Positions 1 to 10,404 are shown, numbered from the stretch's first letter. The stretch is DNA of 64,000 nt from Lamellibrachia columna (GCA_963662155.1 OY759268.1:58976140-59040139); one strand, 5' to 3'. Notes: a model not told the origin generated them from the letters alone. Numbers and translations: made by a program.

Positions 1-4
1 TTAG

Positions 5-197
5 GTGAGGTACAATATTTACGCAGTTGTGTCATTTTATCCCAACCTGGAGGTAGAGGCAATCCCTGAATTATGGCTCAGTGATGGTGACACAACATGT
101 GAGTGGCCTCCCAACAATGTGACACCTGCCATAGAATCAAGGCACAGCCCAGAGTTGATTGGACAACATGTAGTGTAGCTCCTGAAGAAAGGCATCG
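5..197 (+). pseudogene. N-terminal WPP-module exon of DUF4806-type gene, frame disrupted
   Basis: A TTAG acceptor precedes the exon; in the right arm, where upstream sequence is visible, the acceptor has a pyrimidine-rich tract. The reading from base 5 gives YAVVSF, then ELWLSDGDTTCEWPPNN. This resembles the N-terminal module of DUF4806 proteins, which I know from fish and invertebrate genes as a hydrophobic strand, a WLxDGD turn and a WP motif. The frame meets TAG at 176-178. A one-base shift continues the expected pattern as DWTTCSVAPEERHR up to a possible donor at 198. So either one base was gained or lost, or the exon has decayed. Both arms share the defect. Confidence 0.5.
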
Positions 198-441
198 GTA
201 AATATGGAACAAGATCAAATTACCGAATAAACGTCACAGATTTTAGAAATGAAAAGGAAAGAGGAGTCGATTAAACGTCAAGATTTAAATTCAAATATCT
301 AATTCTGATTAATATGTTTGTAAACATTGTTTTCTAACTCCAGCGAGCTTATAGATCTAAAGAATAATGGTAATGATATATAAAGTAGAGTGCATTTTTA
401 ATATTGTGTAATGATATTACTAACGGCTCTCTTTGTTCCAG

Positions 442-540
442 CATGTTCCGTGGCTAACTGTAAAGAATGCTCCGCCAGTGACAGTGCTGCGTATCTAACG
501 TGCGAAACTGATTTCGTTGTGAAAGAAAACGCCTGTCAAG
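442..540 (+). CDS. Cysteine-rich symmetric exon (phase 1-1)
   Basis: A pyrimidine-rich acceptor (CTCTTTGTTCCAG) and a GTAATT donor bound 99 bp, open only in phase 1. It encodes a short cysteine-rich segment with the pattern CxxxNCKECx(10)C..C, similar to furin-like or EGF-type extracellular modules. Its 1-1 symmetry would let it be skipped or shuffled without changing frame. I do not recognise a specific family. Its membership in the DUF4806-type gene is inferred from position and phase only. Confidence 0.4.
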
Positions 541-828
541 GTAATTCCTTTTTTGTGTTAAAGGTCTGTGGTCACTAACCATATACGTATTCCAAGACTC
601 TGATTTCACTGCTGCTATGGTAACTAATGTAATCACGGAAGCTGCACAAGAGCACAACCCCATGCCACCTCTGACCCCAACGGTGGCAGCTCCAGTACTG
701 ACAGCTGTTGCCATGGCGACTGCACAAGAGCACAACCCCATGCCACCTATGTCCAAATATGCAGTGTTTGAATAGTTTAAGTAACTTCTGCAGTCGGTTG
801 AATAAAAATTCATATTTTTCCTTTGCAG

Positions 829-886
829 AAGATTTCTTCACGAAAACAATCGGAAGAACTTGTTGATGCGTCTGTATCATTTGATG
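829..886 (+). CDS. Micro-exon, first copy (phase 0-1), donor decayed
   Basis: This is the 58-bp counterpart of the exon at 14,507-14,564. The acceptor TTTCCTTTGCAG is good, but the donor is GTAGTT where the second copy has GTAAGT, so splicing here may be impaired. It encodes a polar, serine- and acid-rich linker of about 19 residues ending ...DASVSFD. It lies in a direct duplication (about 750-3,056 versus 14,420-16,556). Confidence 0.4.
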
Positions 887-1290
887 GTAGTTAGATTAAT
901 TTAGCTTCAATTAATTTTTTTTTTTAATAATTGAAACTAACTTACTTAATATTGATTAAACGCATGATCAATGTGGCTAACAGGGTAGTAGGGTTTCATA
1001 GATTTTGAGACACAATTACAGATTTATGTAAATACACTAATTCAGTCCCATTAACATATATACAATATAGATCACAAGCAATAACTTTATTACATTCACT
1101 TCACAAACATAAATCAAACACTTAAATATATGGTCATTGAACAAATCTTATTCTGACAAGTATCCTTCAAACCTACATAATTTTTTGTCTTGGTGCTGCT
1201 CTACTTGAAAACAGTGAAAATATTGTTGTATTCTTCCGTGCAATATTTGATTACAGTCGTTTTCAGATCATGTTTATAATTGTTCTTCAG
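887..1290. other. AT-rich intron-like stretch
   Basis: No gene is visible. The sequence is AT-rich and matches the second copy of the duplicated block at about 14,565-15,310 with insertions and deletions between them. Confidence 0.5.
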
Positions 1291-1341
1291 CCTTATCGAT
1301 ACAGCGGCCAACACATCTGGATCTGATGATGCAGGCAAAAA
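1291..1341 (+). CDS. Micro-exon encoding acidic Ser/Asp linker (phase 2-2)
   Basis: The acceptor TGTTCTTCAG and donor GTAAGC bound 51 bp. In phase 2 it reads LIDTAANTSGSDDAGK. The second copy ends at 15,358 and has lost the acceptor. The phase fits the following finger exon (codon AA|G). It is a low-complexity linker with no recognisable domain. Confidence 0.45.
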
Positions 1342-1586
1342 GTAAGCCTTTGTTTAATTTTATATTTGTTGGATCTATTATTCCTAAGCTTTTATTTCAG
1401 TGTTGTTTTAGATTTGATTCATGTTGGTGTTTGGAAACACATGTTTGTGTTGTAGTATTGCTAAGCTTTGACTTCAAGTTTGTGATCATACATTCTGCCA
1501 CATATGTCTTAATGTCATTCACCAGGTCTTTGTCCCATTTGCTGCCAACTTGAGCACAAACAGAGCTCGCTATCTAGTGTATATAG

Positions 1587-1674
1587 ACAGTCAAACCTGC
1601 TCAAGCGACTACCTGCATAAAGAGACCATCAGCCATTAACAGTTATACCTTTGATAAAAAACAGGTTTGACTGT
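1587..1674. mobile_element. Small MITE-like foldback with 13-bp terminal inverted repeats
   Basis: ACAGTCAAACCTG at 1,587-1,599 is matched in reverse complement by CAGGTTTGACTGT at 1,662-1,674. The 88-bp unit sits in a TA-rich target (TATAG..TATAA), as expected for Tc1/mariner-type MITEs. In the duplicate block only the left terminus is kept (about 15,595), so one copy has lost its right end. Confidence 0.55.
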
Positions 1675-1746
1675 ATAATTATCTAGCAACAAATTATTGC
1701 ACTATTTCAATATCTTGTTCCTTCAGTTAACTTACTGTTATCCTAG

Positions 1747-1909
1747 GAATGGGAAAACAACCTGTGACAGACCAATTAGGTGCTGCATATACTGCCAGGC
1801 AGTTATCAGCGGCGGAAAATTAAACCGACACATTTTCGGCCAACACAAGTGTGAGACGGATGTAAAGGCTGCAATGTTGAAGACGAGACATGCTTTTTCC
1901 AGCATTCTG
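1747..1909 (+). CDS. C2H2-like zinc-finger exon (phase 2-0)
   Basis: The acceptor TTATCCTAG and donor GTAGTT bound 163 bp. The open frame contains RCCIYCQAVISGGKLNRH followed by IFGQHK, a CxxC-x11-H-x4-H arrangement typical of a single divergent C2H2 finger, with a charged helical tail. Single fingers of this style occur in many mollusc and cnidarian genes, including Crypton-related ones. The phase accepts the preceding micro-exon. The paralogous block at 15.3-15.8 kb has no finger; it carries a short reverse-transcriptase fragment at that place. Confidence 0.5.
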
Positions 1910-2222
1910 GTAGTTATCAAAATAAGTTACTTTTAAAGCAGTCCTGATAGCAGAATACAGTTATTTTGAAGTTTACAAGCCTTTATAACAAAACAACTTA
2001 ACTTATTTATAAATAAAGACTTCCGTCCCTGAATTAGCACATCACAATAGTATTTGTGTAATTTCTATAATGCGTTCATTTCAAGCTGCTTTGAAACATC
2101 CCAGTGCCATGTCATAATGATACAAATTAATTCTGACTAAATGTCATCACTATTACATAATGTACAAAATGTGTTATATTTATGATGAACAAATAATCAT
2201 GTTTCGTCTAAATGTATTCCAG

Positions 2223-2282
2223 GCTCCCGTACACCAGTTGTATCAACATCCGGTTTGGGAAACTGCAGAAAACCAACATTTG
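2223..2282 (+). CDS. 60-bp micro-exon, first copy
   Basis: The exon is flanked by ATTCCAG and GTATGT. In phase 1 it reads SRTPVVSTSGLGNCRKPTF, which joins in phase to the minisatellite exon at 2,618. A second open reading (APVHQLYQHP..., phase 0) would instead fit the preceding finger exon, so the true frame is undecided. It is duplicated at 15,855-15,914 with three base changes. Confidence 0.4.
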
Positions 2283-2617
2283 GTATGTGTGTGTGTGAGC
2301 TATTCAAGTTAGATTAATAATTATAATTATAAATGCTTAATAATTAAATTATTATTAAAATGAAATGTTTATAGAAATATAAACATTTCATCACTTCATC
2401 AGCTTTTTCTAGTGAATAATAATATGATCTAGGAATGACTCGCCTTGTGATCACAATACATTGTTTTATTCATAATAAACATTTTAATTGTTGTGATTTT
2501 AAGAATATTGTCTGTTTCAGATGTTGAGTTATATGAAATGTGTTAAAAACACACAGATCATATCAACACCATCATAATTACAGCTGCTTCTTTTATTTAT
2601 TGTTGTCTAATTTGCAG

Positions 2618-3043
2618 ATGTGGCCGACAACAACCGCAGTGAGGAGGATGTGCCACCCCCGAGAGAGAGAGGATGTGCCACCCCCGAGACAGAGAGAGAA
2701 GAGAGAGAGAGAGAGGATGTGCCACTCCTAGAGAGAGAGGATGTGCCACCTCCGAGAGAGAGAGGATGTGCCACCCCGAGAGAGAGAGAGGATGTGCCAC
2801 CCCCGAGAGAGAGAGAGGATGTGCCACCCCCGAGAGAGAGAGGATGTGCCATCCCCGAGAGAGAGAGGATGTGCCACCCCCGAGAGAGAGAGGATGTGCC
2901 ACCCCCGAGAGAGATAGGATGTGTAACCCCCGAGAGGGAGATGATGTGCCACCCCGAGAGAGAGAGGATGTGCCACCCCCGAGAGAGAGAGGATGTGCCA
3001 CCCCCGAGAGAGAGAGGATGTGCCACCCCCGAGAGAGAGAGAG
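2618..3043 (+). CDS. Exon made of a 25-bp coding minisatellite, first copy
   Basis: The acceptor is TCTAATTTGCAG; a GTGACG donor follows the array. After a unique start (VADNNRSEEDVPPPRE) the exon consists of about sixteen units of roughly 25 bp (GGATGTGCCACCCCCGAGAG plus GA repeats). Because 25 is not a multiple of 3, the peptide cycles through three frames (EDVPPPRERG, CATPERER, MCHPRER), all open. The right arm lacks 27 bp here, so the array is length-variable. The product would be a disordered, highly charged tract. It could equally be non-coding repeat DNA. Confidence 0.4.
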
Positions 3044-3526
3044 GTGACGTGCCATTATATCAGATCTTTATTTCAACAACAACAACAACACAACACAAAA
3101 AATAGGCAAGCATTAAATATAAACGACAGTCTTGATATTGAAAAGGGCAAGAAGAAGTGTGTCACTTATAACACTTGCCCAATTACCATAAATATAACAA
3201 GAAGCAAATAATTACAGTATGCAACATGCATAATTACAACTTAACTATATATATTTCAGTATGAATAATGAAATATTAGTGTTTAGACTAGATAGTCACT
3301 GTAGCGTAGTTCAAGGATAACATGTAAAGACCAGCATAAACAAAACAATATTTTTTTTGTGGCTACAATAAATCAATATTTATACAGCCAAGCTGTTATA
3401 TTTATACTACATAGCTAACCAAAATGTTAGCAGTGTATTTTTTTAAACGAACGTTTCTACAACATACTAAAGAGCTGTGAAGAGAGTTCCATAGTATTAC
3501 ACCTTTAACTGAAATACACATTCTCT

Positions 3527-3960
3527 TTAAATTGGTACGAGCATAATTTTTTTTAAAGTGGGACTTTGTCTGGTTACATAGACTGACTTGTACAATGTAA
3601 ACAACTTTTGTATATTCACTGGTAGCAAAATGTTATTTGCCTTGTACATAATAAGTGCAGTTTGTATTTCCACAATATCTTGTACTTTCAGGATACGTAA
3701 CTCTGAGAATAGACAAGAAGTGTGGTCTGACCTCTTAGCTCTACCAATTAAACGCACAACCTTTTTTGTAACAATACTAAACAATTTAGATTAGTAGCAT
3801 ATGTATTGCCCCATACTTCGATGCAGTACATGATGTATGGCAGACAGAGAGAATGGTATAAAATAAGCATTCCACATTTATCAATGACAAAGCTGGCTCT
3901 ATACATTATGGCACAACTCTTAGAGAGTTTACATTTTATCATAGAAATGTGTTTTTCCAT
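3527..3960 (-). pseudogene. LINE B ORF2 C-terminal region
   Basis: Two overlapping frames carry the post-RT part of a CR1/Jockey-like polyprotein. One has ASFVIDKCGMLILYHSL and IMYCIEVWGNTY, the usual thumb motif. The other has VVRLIGRAKRSDHTSCLF and IQTALIMYKAN. A frame break lies near 3,750-3,780. Confidence 0.7.
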
Positions 3961-4128
3961 GTTAATTTATTATCAATCAAAATACCTAAACAAAATTTGA
4001 ATTCAACCTTACTAATTTCTTCCTTACTTATATGTATAGAGATGTGTGTCTTTAAAATACGATTACCAAAAAACATTAATTGTCTTTGATATATTGAGAG
4101 AAAGCCTGTTTACTGCAAACCATACACG

Positions 4129-4380
4129 TTACTTTTCTAATTCAATATTTGTCAACTGGACAAGATCAGCTATATCACTATTACTGTAGAACATGTTGGT
4201 ATCATCTGCAAATAAGATAAACTTAACAAAATTTGAAACATTACAAATATCATTTATGTACAGAATAAACAACTTCGGACCTAAAACAGATCCTTGTGGC
4301 ACACCACAACATATTTTGAATACTTCTGAGTCACAATTTTCATAGTGCACAAATTGACTTCTGTTTTCCAAGTAACTCAT
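4129..4380 (-). pseudogene. LINE B reverse transcriptase, catalytic block
   Basis: The segment contains CCGVPQGSVLGPKLFILYIN followed by FADDTNMF, RT motifs 4 and 5 with the catalytic Asp pair. It is separated from the upstream fingers by the 118-bp tandem array and so is out of frame with them. Confidence 0.85.
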
Positions 4381-4490
4381 AATCCATTTATGTGCAACAC
4401 CATGAATGCCATAAAAGTATATTTTTTGCCAATATATTATGGTTGACGGTATATGCCAATGGCATATTTATTATTATCAAGAGAAGCAGT

Positions 4491-5090
4491 AATTTCTTCA
4501 ATCAATTCTATTAAGGCATGTGATGTTGATATGTTTGATTTAAATTCATACTGACTAGGGCTGAGAATGCTGTATTTAAATAGAAAACTATCTAACCTAT
4601 CATTGTATAATTTCTTCAATCAATTCTATTAAGGCATGTGATGTTAATATGTTTGATCTAAATCCACACTGACTAGGGCTGAGAATGCTGTATTTAAATA
4701 GAAAACTATCTAACCTATCATTGTATAATTTCTTCAACCAATTCTATTAAGGCATGTGATGTTGATATGTTTGATCTAAATCCATACTGACTAGGGCTGA
4801 GAATGCTGTATTTAAATAGAAAACTATCTTACCTATCATTGTATAATTTCTTCAACCAATTCTATTAAGGCATGTGATGTTGATATGTTTGATCTAAATC
4901 CATACTGACTAGGGCTGAGAATGCTGTATTTAAATAGAAAACTATCTAACCTATCACTGTATAATTTCTTCAATCAATTCTATTAAGGCATGTGATGTTG
5001 ATATGTTTGATCTAAATCCATACTGACTAGGGCTGAGAATGCTGTATTTAAACATAAAACTATCTAACCTATCATTGTATAATTTCTCCA
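4491..5090. repeat. 118-bp tandem array, five units, inside LINE B RT
   Basis: Units begin AATTTCTTCA at 4,491, 4,609, 4,727, 4,845 and 4,963, with the next boundary at 5,081. Each unit is a copy of the RT segment read on the minus strand as KLYNDRLDSF..SPSQYGF..HALIELIEEI. As 118 is not divisible by 3, each added unit shifts the frame. Units differ by a few bases. Copy number is the same in both arms. Confidence 0.95.
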
Positions 5091-5241
5091 GGATTTTCGA
5101 GAATTGGGGCAACAAAAAAATAGGTCTGTAATTTGTAAACACACCTTTCTCACCAGACTTAAAAATAGGAATAACTTTAGCTATTTTCATTTGATTTGGA
5201 AATATTCCAGTGTTAATAGAAACATTACATATGTGCTTCAA
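4954..5241 (-). pseudogene. LINE B reverse transcriptase, N-terminal fingers
   Basis: The segment has KIAKVIPIFKSGEKGVFTNY followed by RPIFLLPQFSKILEKL, the canonical RT motif 1-2 region, and SPSQYGFR of motif 2a. Translation then enters the 118-bp array. Confidence 0.8.
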
Positions 5242-5284
5242 AGGTTTAACAACATGAGCAATAATGTCTTAATCATGCTCATGT

Positions 5285-5752
5285 TTAAATCATTACAATC
5301 TGTTGACATTTTGCTCTTAAAATTTTGAACAGTTCTAATAATGTTTTGGTCTTAGTAACAGGACTTAGAAATATACCTTTATCAAGTTCTTTTCCCAAAT
5401 AATCAAAAACCTTTTTAGGTAGAGTAATTTGTTTTGCAAGATTGGGTCCAATGTTTGTAAACAAATTATTAAATCCATTTGCAATGTCCTGCTTATCACA
5501 CATCTCTTCATCATTGCCCATGAAATAGGCAGGATAAGTTGGAGGATTGAATTGTTTGTTGATTACTGTGTTTACAATTTTCCAGATTCCCTTTACATTG
5601 TTTTTTTGTTTCTCCAACATTTCGCTGTAATATGCTTTTTCGGCGAACTTTAATATAGACATCAATTTGTTTTTGTAGGATTTGTATTTTAATTCAGCTT
5701 CATGTGAACAGGATATGACAAATGCTTTGTAAAGCTTCTTTTTTTGGCACAA
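5285..5752 (-). pseudogene. LINE B linker between endonuclease and RT
   Basis: A 155-residue basic segment (KSYKNKLMSILKFAEKAYYS, IWKIVNTVINKQ, FNNLFTNIGPNLAKQI) typical of the region between AP-endonuclease and RT in CR1/Jockey elements. It is isolated by frame breaks on both sides. Confidence 0.75.
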
Positions 5753-5952
5753 ACACGTTTTAAACCTTTGTTAAACCAAGGTTTCTTATAAATGTTACTT
5801 TTTCGTAAATTCTTTTCATAGGGCAATGCTTGTTAAACAAACCCATGAATTTGTTTAAGAATAAATCATATGCCTGATTTACATCATATAAGTTTAAAAT
5901 ATCATCCCATGATTGTAAGCTTAGTTCTTGTGTAAGTAAAGTTATGGTGTCT

Positions 5953-6600
5953 TTATTTATTACTCGTGTACTGAGTATCCATTTTAGTATTTCTCCTTAT
6001 TTGATACTCACATAGTGCAAAGATTGGCAGGTGGTCACTGATATCATTAAACAGAATACCACAGGTGATATTGTTCCGCATTTCATTTGTGAATATGTTG
6101 TCTATTAGTGTAGCTGAAATGTCTGTAATTCTGGTTGGTTTATCAATTAGAGGGTAAAGACCTAGGCTATACATCAAATCAAGACAGTGTTTAATATTGC
6201 TGTGGTGTTCATGCTTTAACAAATCAATATTCAGGTCCCCACACAGAAATATTGTTTTGAGTGCTTTTACATCACCTAAAATGTGTTCTATTTTTTTACA
6301 AGATATATCTAAATTTGAACCAGGGGTTCTGTATATACAGTTGATAATAACATTAGTGTGATTCTTTATGGCTATTTGTACAGTAACACATTCAAAAATG
6401 TTTTCAACTTTCATGGTTTTTGTTTCAAGTAGTCTGCATGTTAGTTCGATGCATATATATAATGCAACACCACCCTTACGGGTTTCTCTAGTTACATGTT
6501 AAGCACTGTAGTCAGTTAGATTAAAATCATCAATGACATCCAGTTCAGCCCATGTTTCAGATACAGCGATGATATCAAATTTCAGATGTAATTCTTGTAT
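5953..6600 (-). pseudogene. LINE B AP-endonuclease
   Basis: The core open frame is 5,953-6,414, with IFLCGDLNIDLLKH (catalytic Asp/Asn) and ISDHLPIFAL (catalytic Asp/His). Upstream in the same element AVSETWAELDVIDDF supplies the glutamate motif, followed by a stop and GGVALYI. It would nick target DNA for target-primed reverse transcription. It is inactive here because of stops. Confidence 0.8.
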
Positions 6601-6777
6601 TGTATTCAGATGTAATTATTGTAGAAGTTGGTAGCTGGATCAATATCATTTTCAAAGTTGAAACTATTATAATCAGAATAGTTGGAAGAGCTAAATTCTG
6701 GGAACATATATCAACTAATTTATAAACTTGATAATCTTGTTCAATTGGTGAGTTTAAAAAAATATGTTCATCATTGC

Positions 6778-6972
6778 TCATATCTTCAAATGGGAAAACC
6801 TCACAGCAGGTTGGACAGCGGTAAATACATTTTTTCTGAGCATTAACATAAACTGATATTGTGTTATATTGGTACAAGTCTTATGAAAGGTAGACTCACA
6901 TAGTCCACATTTTACAAAAGGATTACTCTCACAAACTAAACACGAGTCTATTTTTACCAGGTTTTTAGTCAT
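6778..6972 (-). pseudogene. LINE B PHD-like zinc finger
   Basis: Starting MTKNLVKIDSCLVCESN, the segment has CLVC, KCGLC and FHKTC pairs. The final CPTC pair lies in another frame (YRCPTCCEVF, near 6,820), so a frameshift splits a C4HC3 PHD-type finger. Such fingers head the protein of several CR1/Jockey-group LINEs. Confidence 0.6.
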
Positions 6973-7439
6973 TTCAGAGGTTTACGCAACAACTGTTGCT
7001 GATAAATAGATAATCTAAATATAAAACAAATGTGATAGTTATGTAGCATAGAACAAAATAACACACAGCCCACACACCATACCACGAGTGTGTCCACAAT
7101 AATAACATAGCTAGAAAGAAGTATGCAGCATCCAGTACTAGAACGATGTTTACACAATAACAACAACATTGTCAGTGTTCACTCAACTCAAGGACAGGTA
7201 TAACCCCCTAAATATTATTATTTTTTTTTTACATGAAATTTTTTATTTCTTCACCATAATGAGACATAGTTATCATTCTATGCACACTGTTAAATTAACA
7301 TCGAAATGAAACTTATACATATTAATAAATGTGCATTTTAGTAACCACAATAATAATCTAATGTATGACTTGTATTAGTTGCCTAATTAAATATGCATAA
7401 TTTTAAATGAATATATCACGATCTACTCAACCAATTTAC

Positions 7440-7736
7440 ATCAGGTTTTCACAAGCTGCTTATTTTGCACTATATAGCGTCCTTAATGCAGCCAGCAAGT
7501 TTTTTGAAATCTTGGTTTCTATTGGTTGTTTGTACAACAAGATAGGCAGAGCTCGTGGATGAGCCAATCAGAGTCGAGCTTATGGCGATGCTTGGTCTTG
7601 GATTACTTTCGGCTCTGACAACACGCGGAAGAAAGTTGCAGACAATTTATTTTGCTCTGTTTATTTTTGACTTGATGTACTAGGTACAGTGATCATTCAG
7701 TCAACTATCATACATGGGATTGTCAAGCATCTTCAG
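7440..7736 (+). promoter_or_regulatory. Possible promoter and 5' exon of the Mutator-like transposase
   Basis: TATATA at 7,471 and CCAAT boxes (inverted near 7,527, direct at 7,564) precede a segment that ends CTTCAG|GTATGT at 7,736/7,737, a good donor. The matching acceptor is TGTCTTTCAG at 10,404, just before the transposase start. This would be a 5' leader exon whose intron was later invaded by the RTE element. Motif-based inference only. Confidence 0.25.
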
Positions 7737-7947
7737 GTATGTATAGGAGTTGTTTATTTACTAAAAAATAAGTGCTCTATTAATTTTGTAAACAAATGTA
7801 AGATGTAGGCCTAACAATAACTTGAAGTTGTAGTCTCTTGGTCTGAGCCTGGGTTGGTACTGTCTGCATTGTATTGCTGCAAATGACATTGTTGGTATCG
7901 CTTATAGTAATTGTTAATGTAAAATATTATCTTAATGACTTACTTAC

Positions 7948-8805
7948 TTACTTATGCCCATCGCCCCTCTTGGGGCATAGGCCGTCGACAACAGATCGCC
8001 AGAGTCCCCTGTCCTGGGCCATCCTCTCTAACTGGTTCCAGGTGTAGCCCATCTTCCTGGTGTCTGCCTGGAGGTCCCGTCGCCACGTGTTTCTTGGTCG
8101 TCCTCTTCTCCGTTTGCCTTGAGGATTCCATGTCAGCGCTTGCCTGGTGGTGCTTGTTACTGGTTTTCGGAGCGAGTGGCCAATCCAGGCCCATCTTCTT
8201 CTTCTGATTTCCTCTTCGACAGGTCGTTGTTGTGTCTTTTCCCACAATTCACTGTTGCTGATGGTGTCTGGCCAGTGGATCTGGAGGATTCTTCTCAGGC
8301 AGTTGTTGACAAAGGTCTGCACTTTGTTGATGGTGGTGTTGGTTATCCTCCATGTCTCTGCTCCATACAACAAGACCATCTTCACGTTGGAGTTGAACAA
8401 CCGGATCTTTGTGCGTGATGACAGTACCCTGGAGCTCCAGATGTTCTTCAGTTGCAGGAATGCCACTCTTGCCTTGCCTATCCTTGCTCTGACGTCTGCG
8501 TCTGTGCCGCCCCGCTTGTTGATGACACTGCCGAGGTATGTGAAGGTCTCTACCTCCTCCAGTGCATTTCCCTCCAGTGTGACTGGGTCAGTGCTGGCTG
8601 CATTCATCCTGAGGACCTTGGTCTTTCCTTTGTGGATGTTCAGGCCCACTTGTAAGGAGACAGCTGCCAGTTCTGTCGTCTTGTCCTGCATCTGTTGATG
8701 GCTGTGAGACAGCAGTGCCAAGTCATCGGCGAAGTCCAGGTCTTCAAGTTGCGTCCATAGTGTCCACTGGATCCCACTTGTCCTCTGTACTGTGGTCATC
8801 TTCAT
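7948..8805 (-). pseudogene. RTE-like ORF, RT palm/thumb and C-terminal part
   Basis: This 285-codon frame holds [10 protein letters not shown], the catalytic Asp pair, [33 protein letters not shown] and the basic tail [20 protein letters not shown]. It is in frame with the upstream ORF but separated by TAG and TGA codons. The intervening 23 codons read [20 protein letters not shown]. Confidence 0.85.
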
Positions 8806-8874
8806 AATCCAGTCAATGGCCAGGAGGAAGAGGAATGGGGACAGCAGGCAGCCTTGTCTTACTCCAGTCTTTAC

Positions 8875-10299
8875 CTAGAAGCGACAGGTGAACTGTCCTC
8901 CATGGATTACCCTACAGCCTGTTCCGTCATAGCTGTTCTTGATTAGGTTGACCAGTTTAGTGGGTACCCCATAGTGTCGTAGCAGTTTCCAGAGGGTCTT
9001 CCTGTCAACACTGTCAAATGCCTTTTCATAGTCAACGAAGTTCACGTAGAGGGAAGAGTTCCATTCTAAGGATTGTTCTACTATGATGCGCAATGTTGCG
9101 ATCTGGTCTAAACATGATCTGTTCTGGCGGAATCCGGCTTGCTGGTCTCTAAGCATTGGGTCGACCATATCTTTCATCCTTTCCAAGATGATCCTGTTGA
9201 AGACTTTCCCTGGCACTGACAGGAGTGTGATCCCTCTGTAGTTAGCACAATTTCTGAGGTCTCCTTTCTTGGGGATCTTGATGAGGTAGCCTTCTCTCCA
9301 GTCTGCTGGCACTTCTTCCTCTTCCCATATCTTCCCAAATAGAGGGTAAAGTAGTTCCACGGAAGTGTCCACAACTGCCTTGAGTGCTTCTGCCGGAATA
9401 TCATCTGGCCCTGATGCCTTATTGGTCTTCAGCTGTTGTATAGCTTTCTTGATTTCTTCTCTGGCAGGTCTGTCGCAGTTAATAGGTAGGTCATCTTCTG
9501 CTGGGTGGATGACAGGCGGGTTTGGCGGGGCGGGTCTGTTCAGGAGTTCCTCGAAATGCTCGGCCCATCTGTCCAGCTGTTGTTCATTTCCTATGATAGC
9601 ATTTCCCTCTTTGTCCTTCACTGGTCGCTCTGGGTGGCAGTACTTGCCTGACAGTTTCCTGGTAGTGTCGTAAAGCTCTTTCATGTTTCCTCTTCCTGCT
9701 GCCTGTTCCGCTTCCTCTGCCAGGCTGTCGATGTAGTTTCTCTTGTCCACCTTTATGCTCTTCTTTACTTCTCTGTTGACTTCTGCATATTCTTCTTGCG
9801 CTTTTGCCTTTGCTGTTCTTGTGCGGCTGTTGTTTACTGCTGTTTTCTTCTCCTTCCGCATCTGGACCTTGCGCAAAGTTTCCACTGAAATCCACTCTTT
9901 CTGCTGCGGTGTCCTGGGGCCAACAACTTCCTGGCAGGTTGATGTCCATGTCTCTTTTATGTTCTGCCACTGCTTGTTTAGGTCAGTTTCTTCTTCGAGC
10001 AGCTCTTGCAGCACTTGGAATCTGTTGGTGAGCTTCAATCTGTATTCCTCTCTTGTCTGTGCATCCTTCAGGAAGCTGACATTGTACTTTTTTCGCTTCA
10101 CTGCTGTCTCCATTCGGTTTTTCTTAAGTTTCAGCTTCAGTATGGCAACAAGCAGGTGGTGGTCAGACGCAGCATCGGCTCCTCTCTTCACTCTCACGTC
10201 CTGAAGGGACCTTCTGAATGTCTTGCCTATGCAGATGTGGTCTATCTGGTTCTCTGTCACGTGATGTGGTATCTTAATGAGTTTATAGTTAAATGTCAT
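8875..10299 (-). pseudogene. RTE-like ORF, endonuclease end to RT fingers/palm
   Basis: This 474-codon frame opens near the end of the AP-endonuclease (NQIDHICIGK, ASDHHLLVAILKLKLKKNRM). It continues through a basic linker into RT (KASGPDDIPAEALKAV, KKGDLRNCANYRGITLLSV, QAGFRQNRSCLDQI, VNFVDYEKAFDSVDR with the first catalytic Asp) and ends at a TAG replacing an expected sense codon in [10 protein letters not shown]. The first ATG is internal to the family protein because the element is 5'-truncated. Confidence 0.9.
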
Positions 10300-10404
10300 T
10301 TACACCAGAGTCCAGACTAAAGCACATTGACATACTCTAAGTTGTAGGCTAAACCTAGGCTAAATCAAATGTGGTACTTGTGTCCTCTTCAAAATGTCTT
10401 TCAG

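Larger units (their letters stand above)
3057..7190 (-). mobile_element. Decayed CR1/Jockey-like LINE (family B), left copy
   Basis: On the minus strand, 5' to 3', are a PHD-like zinc finger (6,778-6,972, last CPTC pair in another frame near 6,820), an AP-endonuclease (5,953 to about 6,600), a connecting segment (5,285-5,752), reverse-transcriptase blocks (5,241-4,129, catalytic FADD near 4,210) and a C-terminal region (3,960-3,527). The 3' end has a short hairpin (GGCAAGTGTTATAAGTGACA..) and a TTG-repeat tail. The 3' tip abuts GTGACGTGCCATTAT; the duplicate block continues uninterrupted at that point (16,556), which marks the insertion site. Frameshifts and stops show it is dead. The 5' end is approximate. 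Confidence 0.8.
7935..10305 (-). mobile_element. 5'-truncated RTE-like LINE, left copy
   Basis: On the minus strand it begins inside the endonuclease (IDHICIGK...SDHHLLVA) and runs through RT to a C-terminal domain ending [11 protein letters not shown]. The 3' end is a short TAAG repeat, the tandem tail typical of RTE-clade LINEs. The C-terminal region closely resembles RTE endonuclease-RTs I know from flatworms and molluscs ([30 protein letters not shown]). Two in-frame stops, shared with the other arm, inactivate it. Confidence 0.85.

Noticed and set aside
2597..3055. 152- and 139-codon minus-strand frames (MARHLSLSRGWHIL..., MAHPLSLGGGTSS...)
   Set aside because: Antisense readings of the 25-bp array; the plus strand has the splice-bounded exon reading.
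8147..8698. 183-codon plus-strand frame opposite the RTE ORF, and similar frames at 9,365-9,673 and 9,743-10,204
   Set aside because: They are antisense shadows of the RTE coding strand; the minus strand carries recognisable RT motifs.
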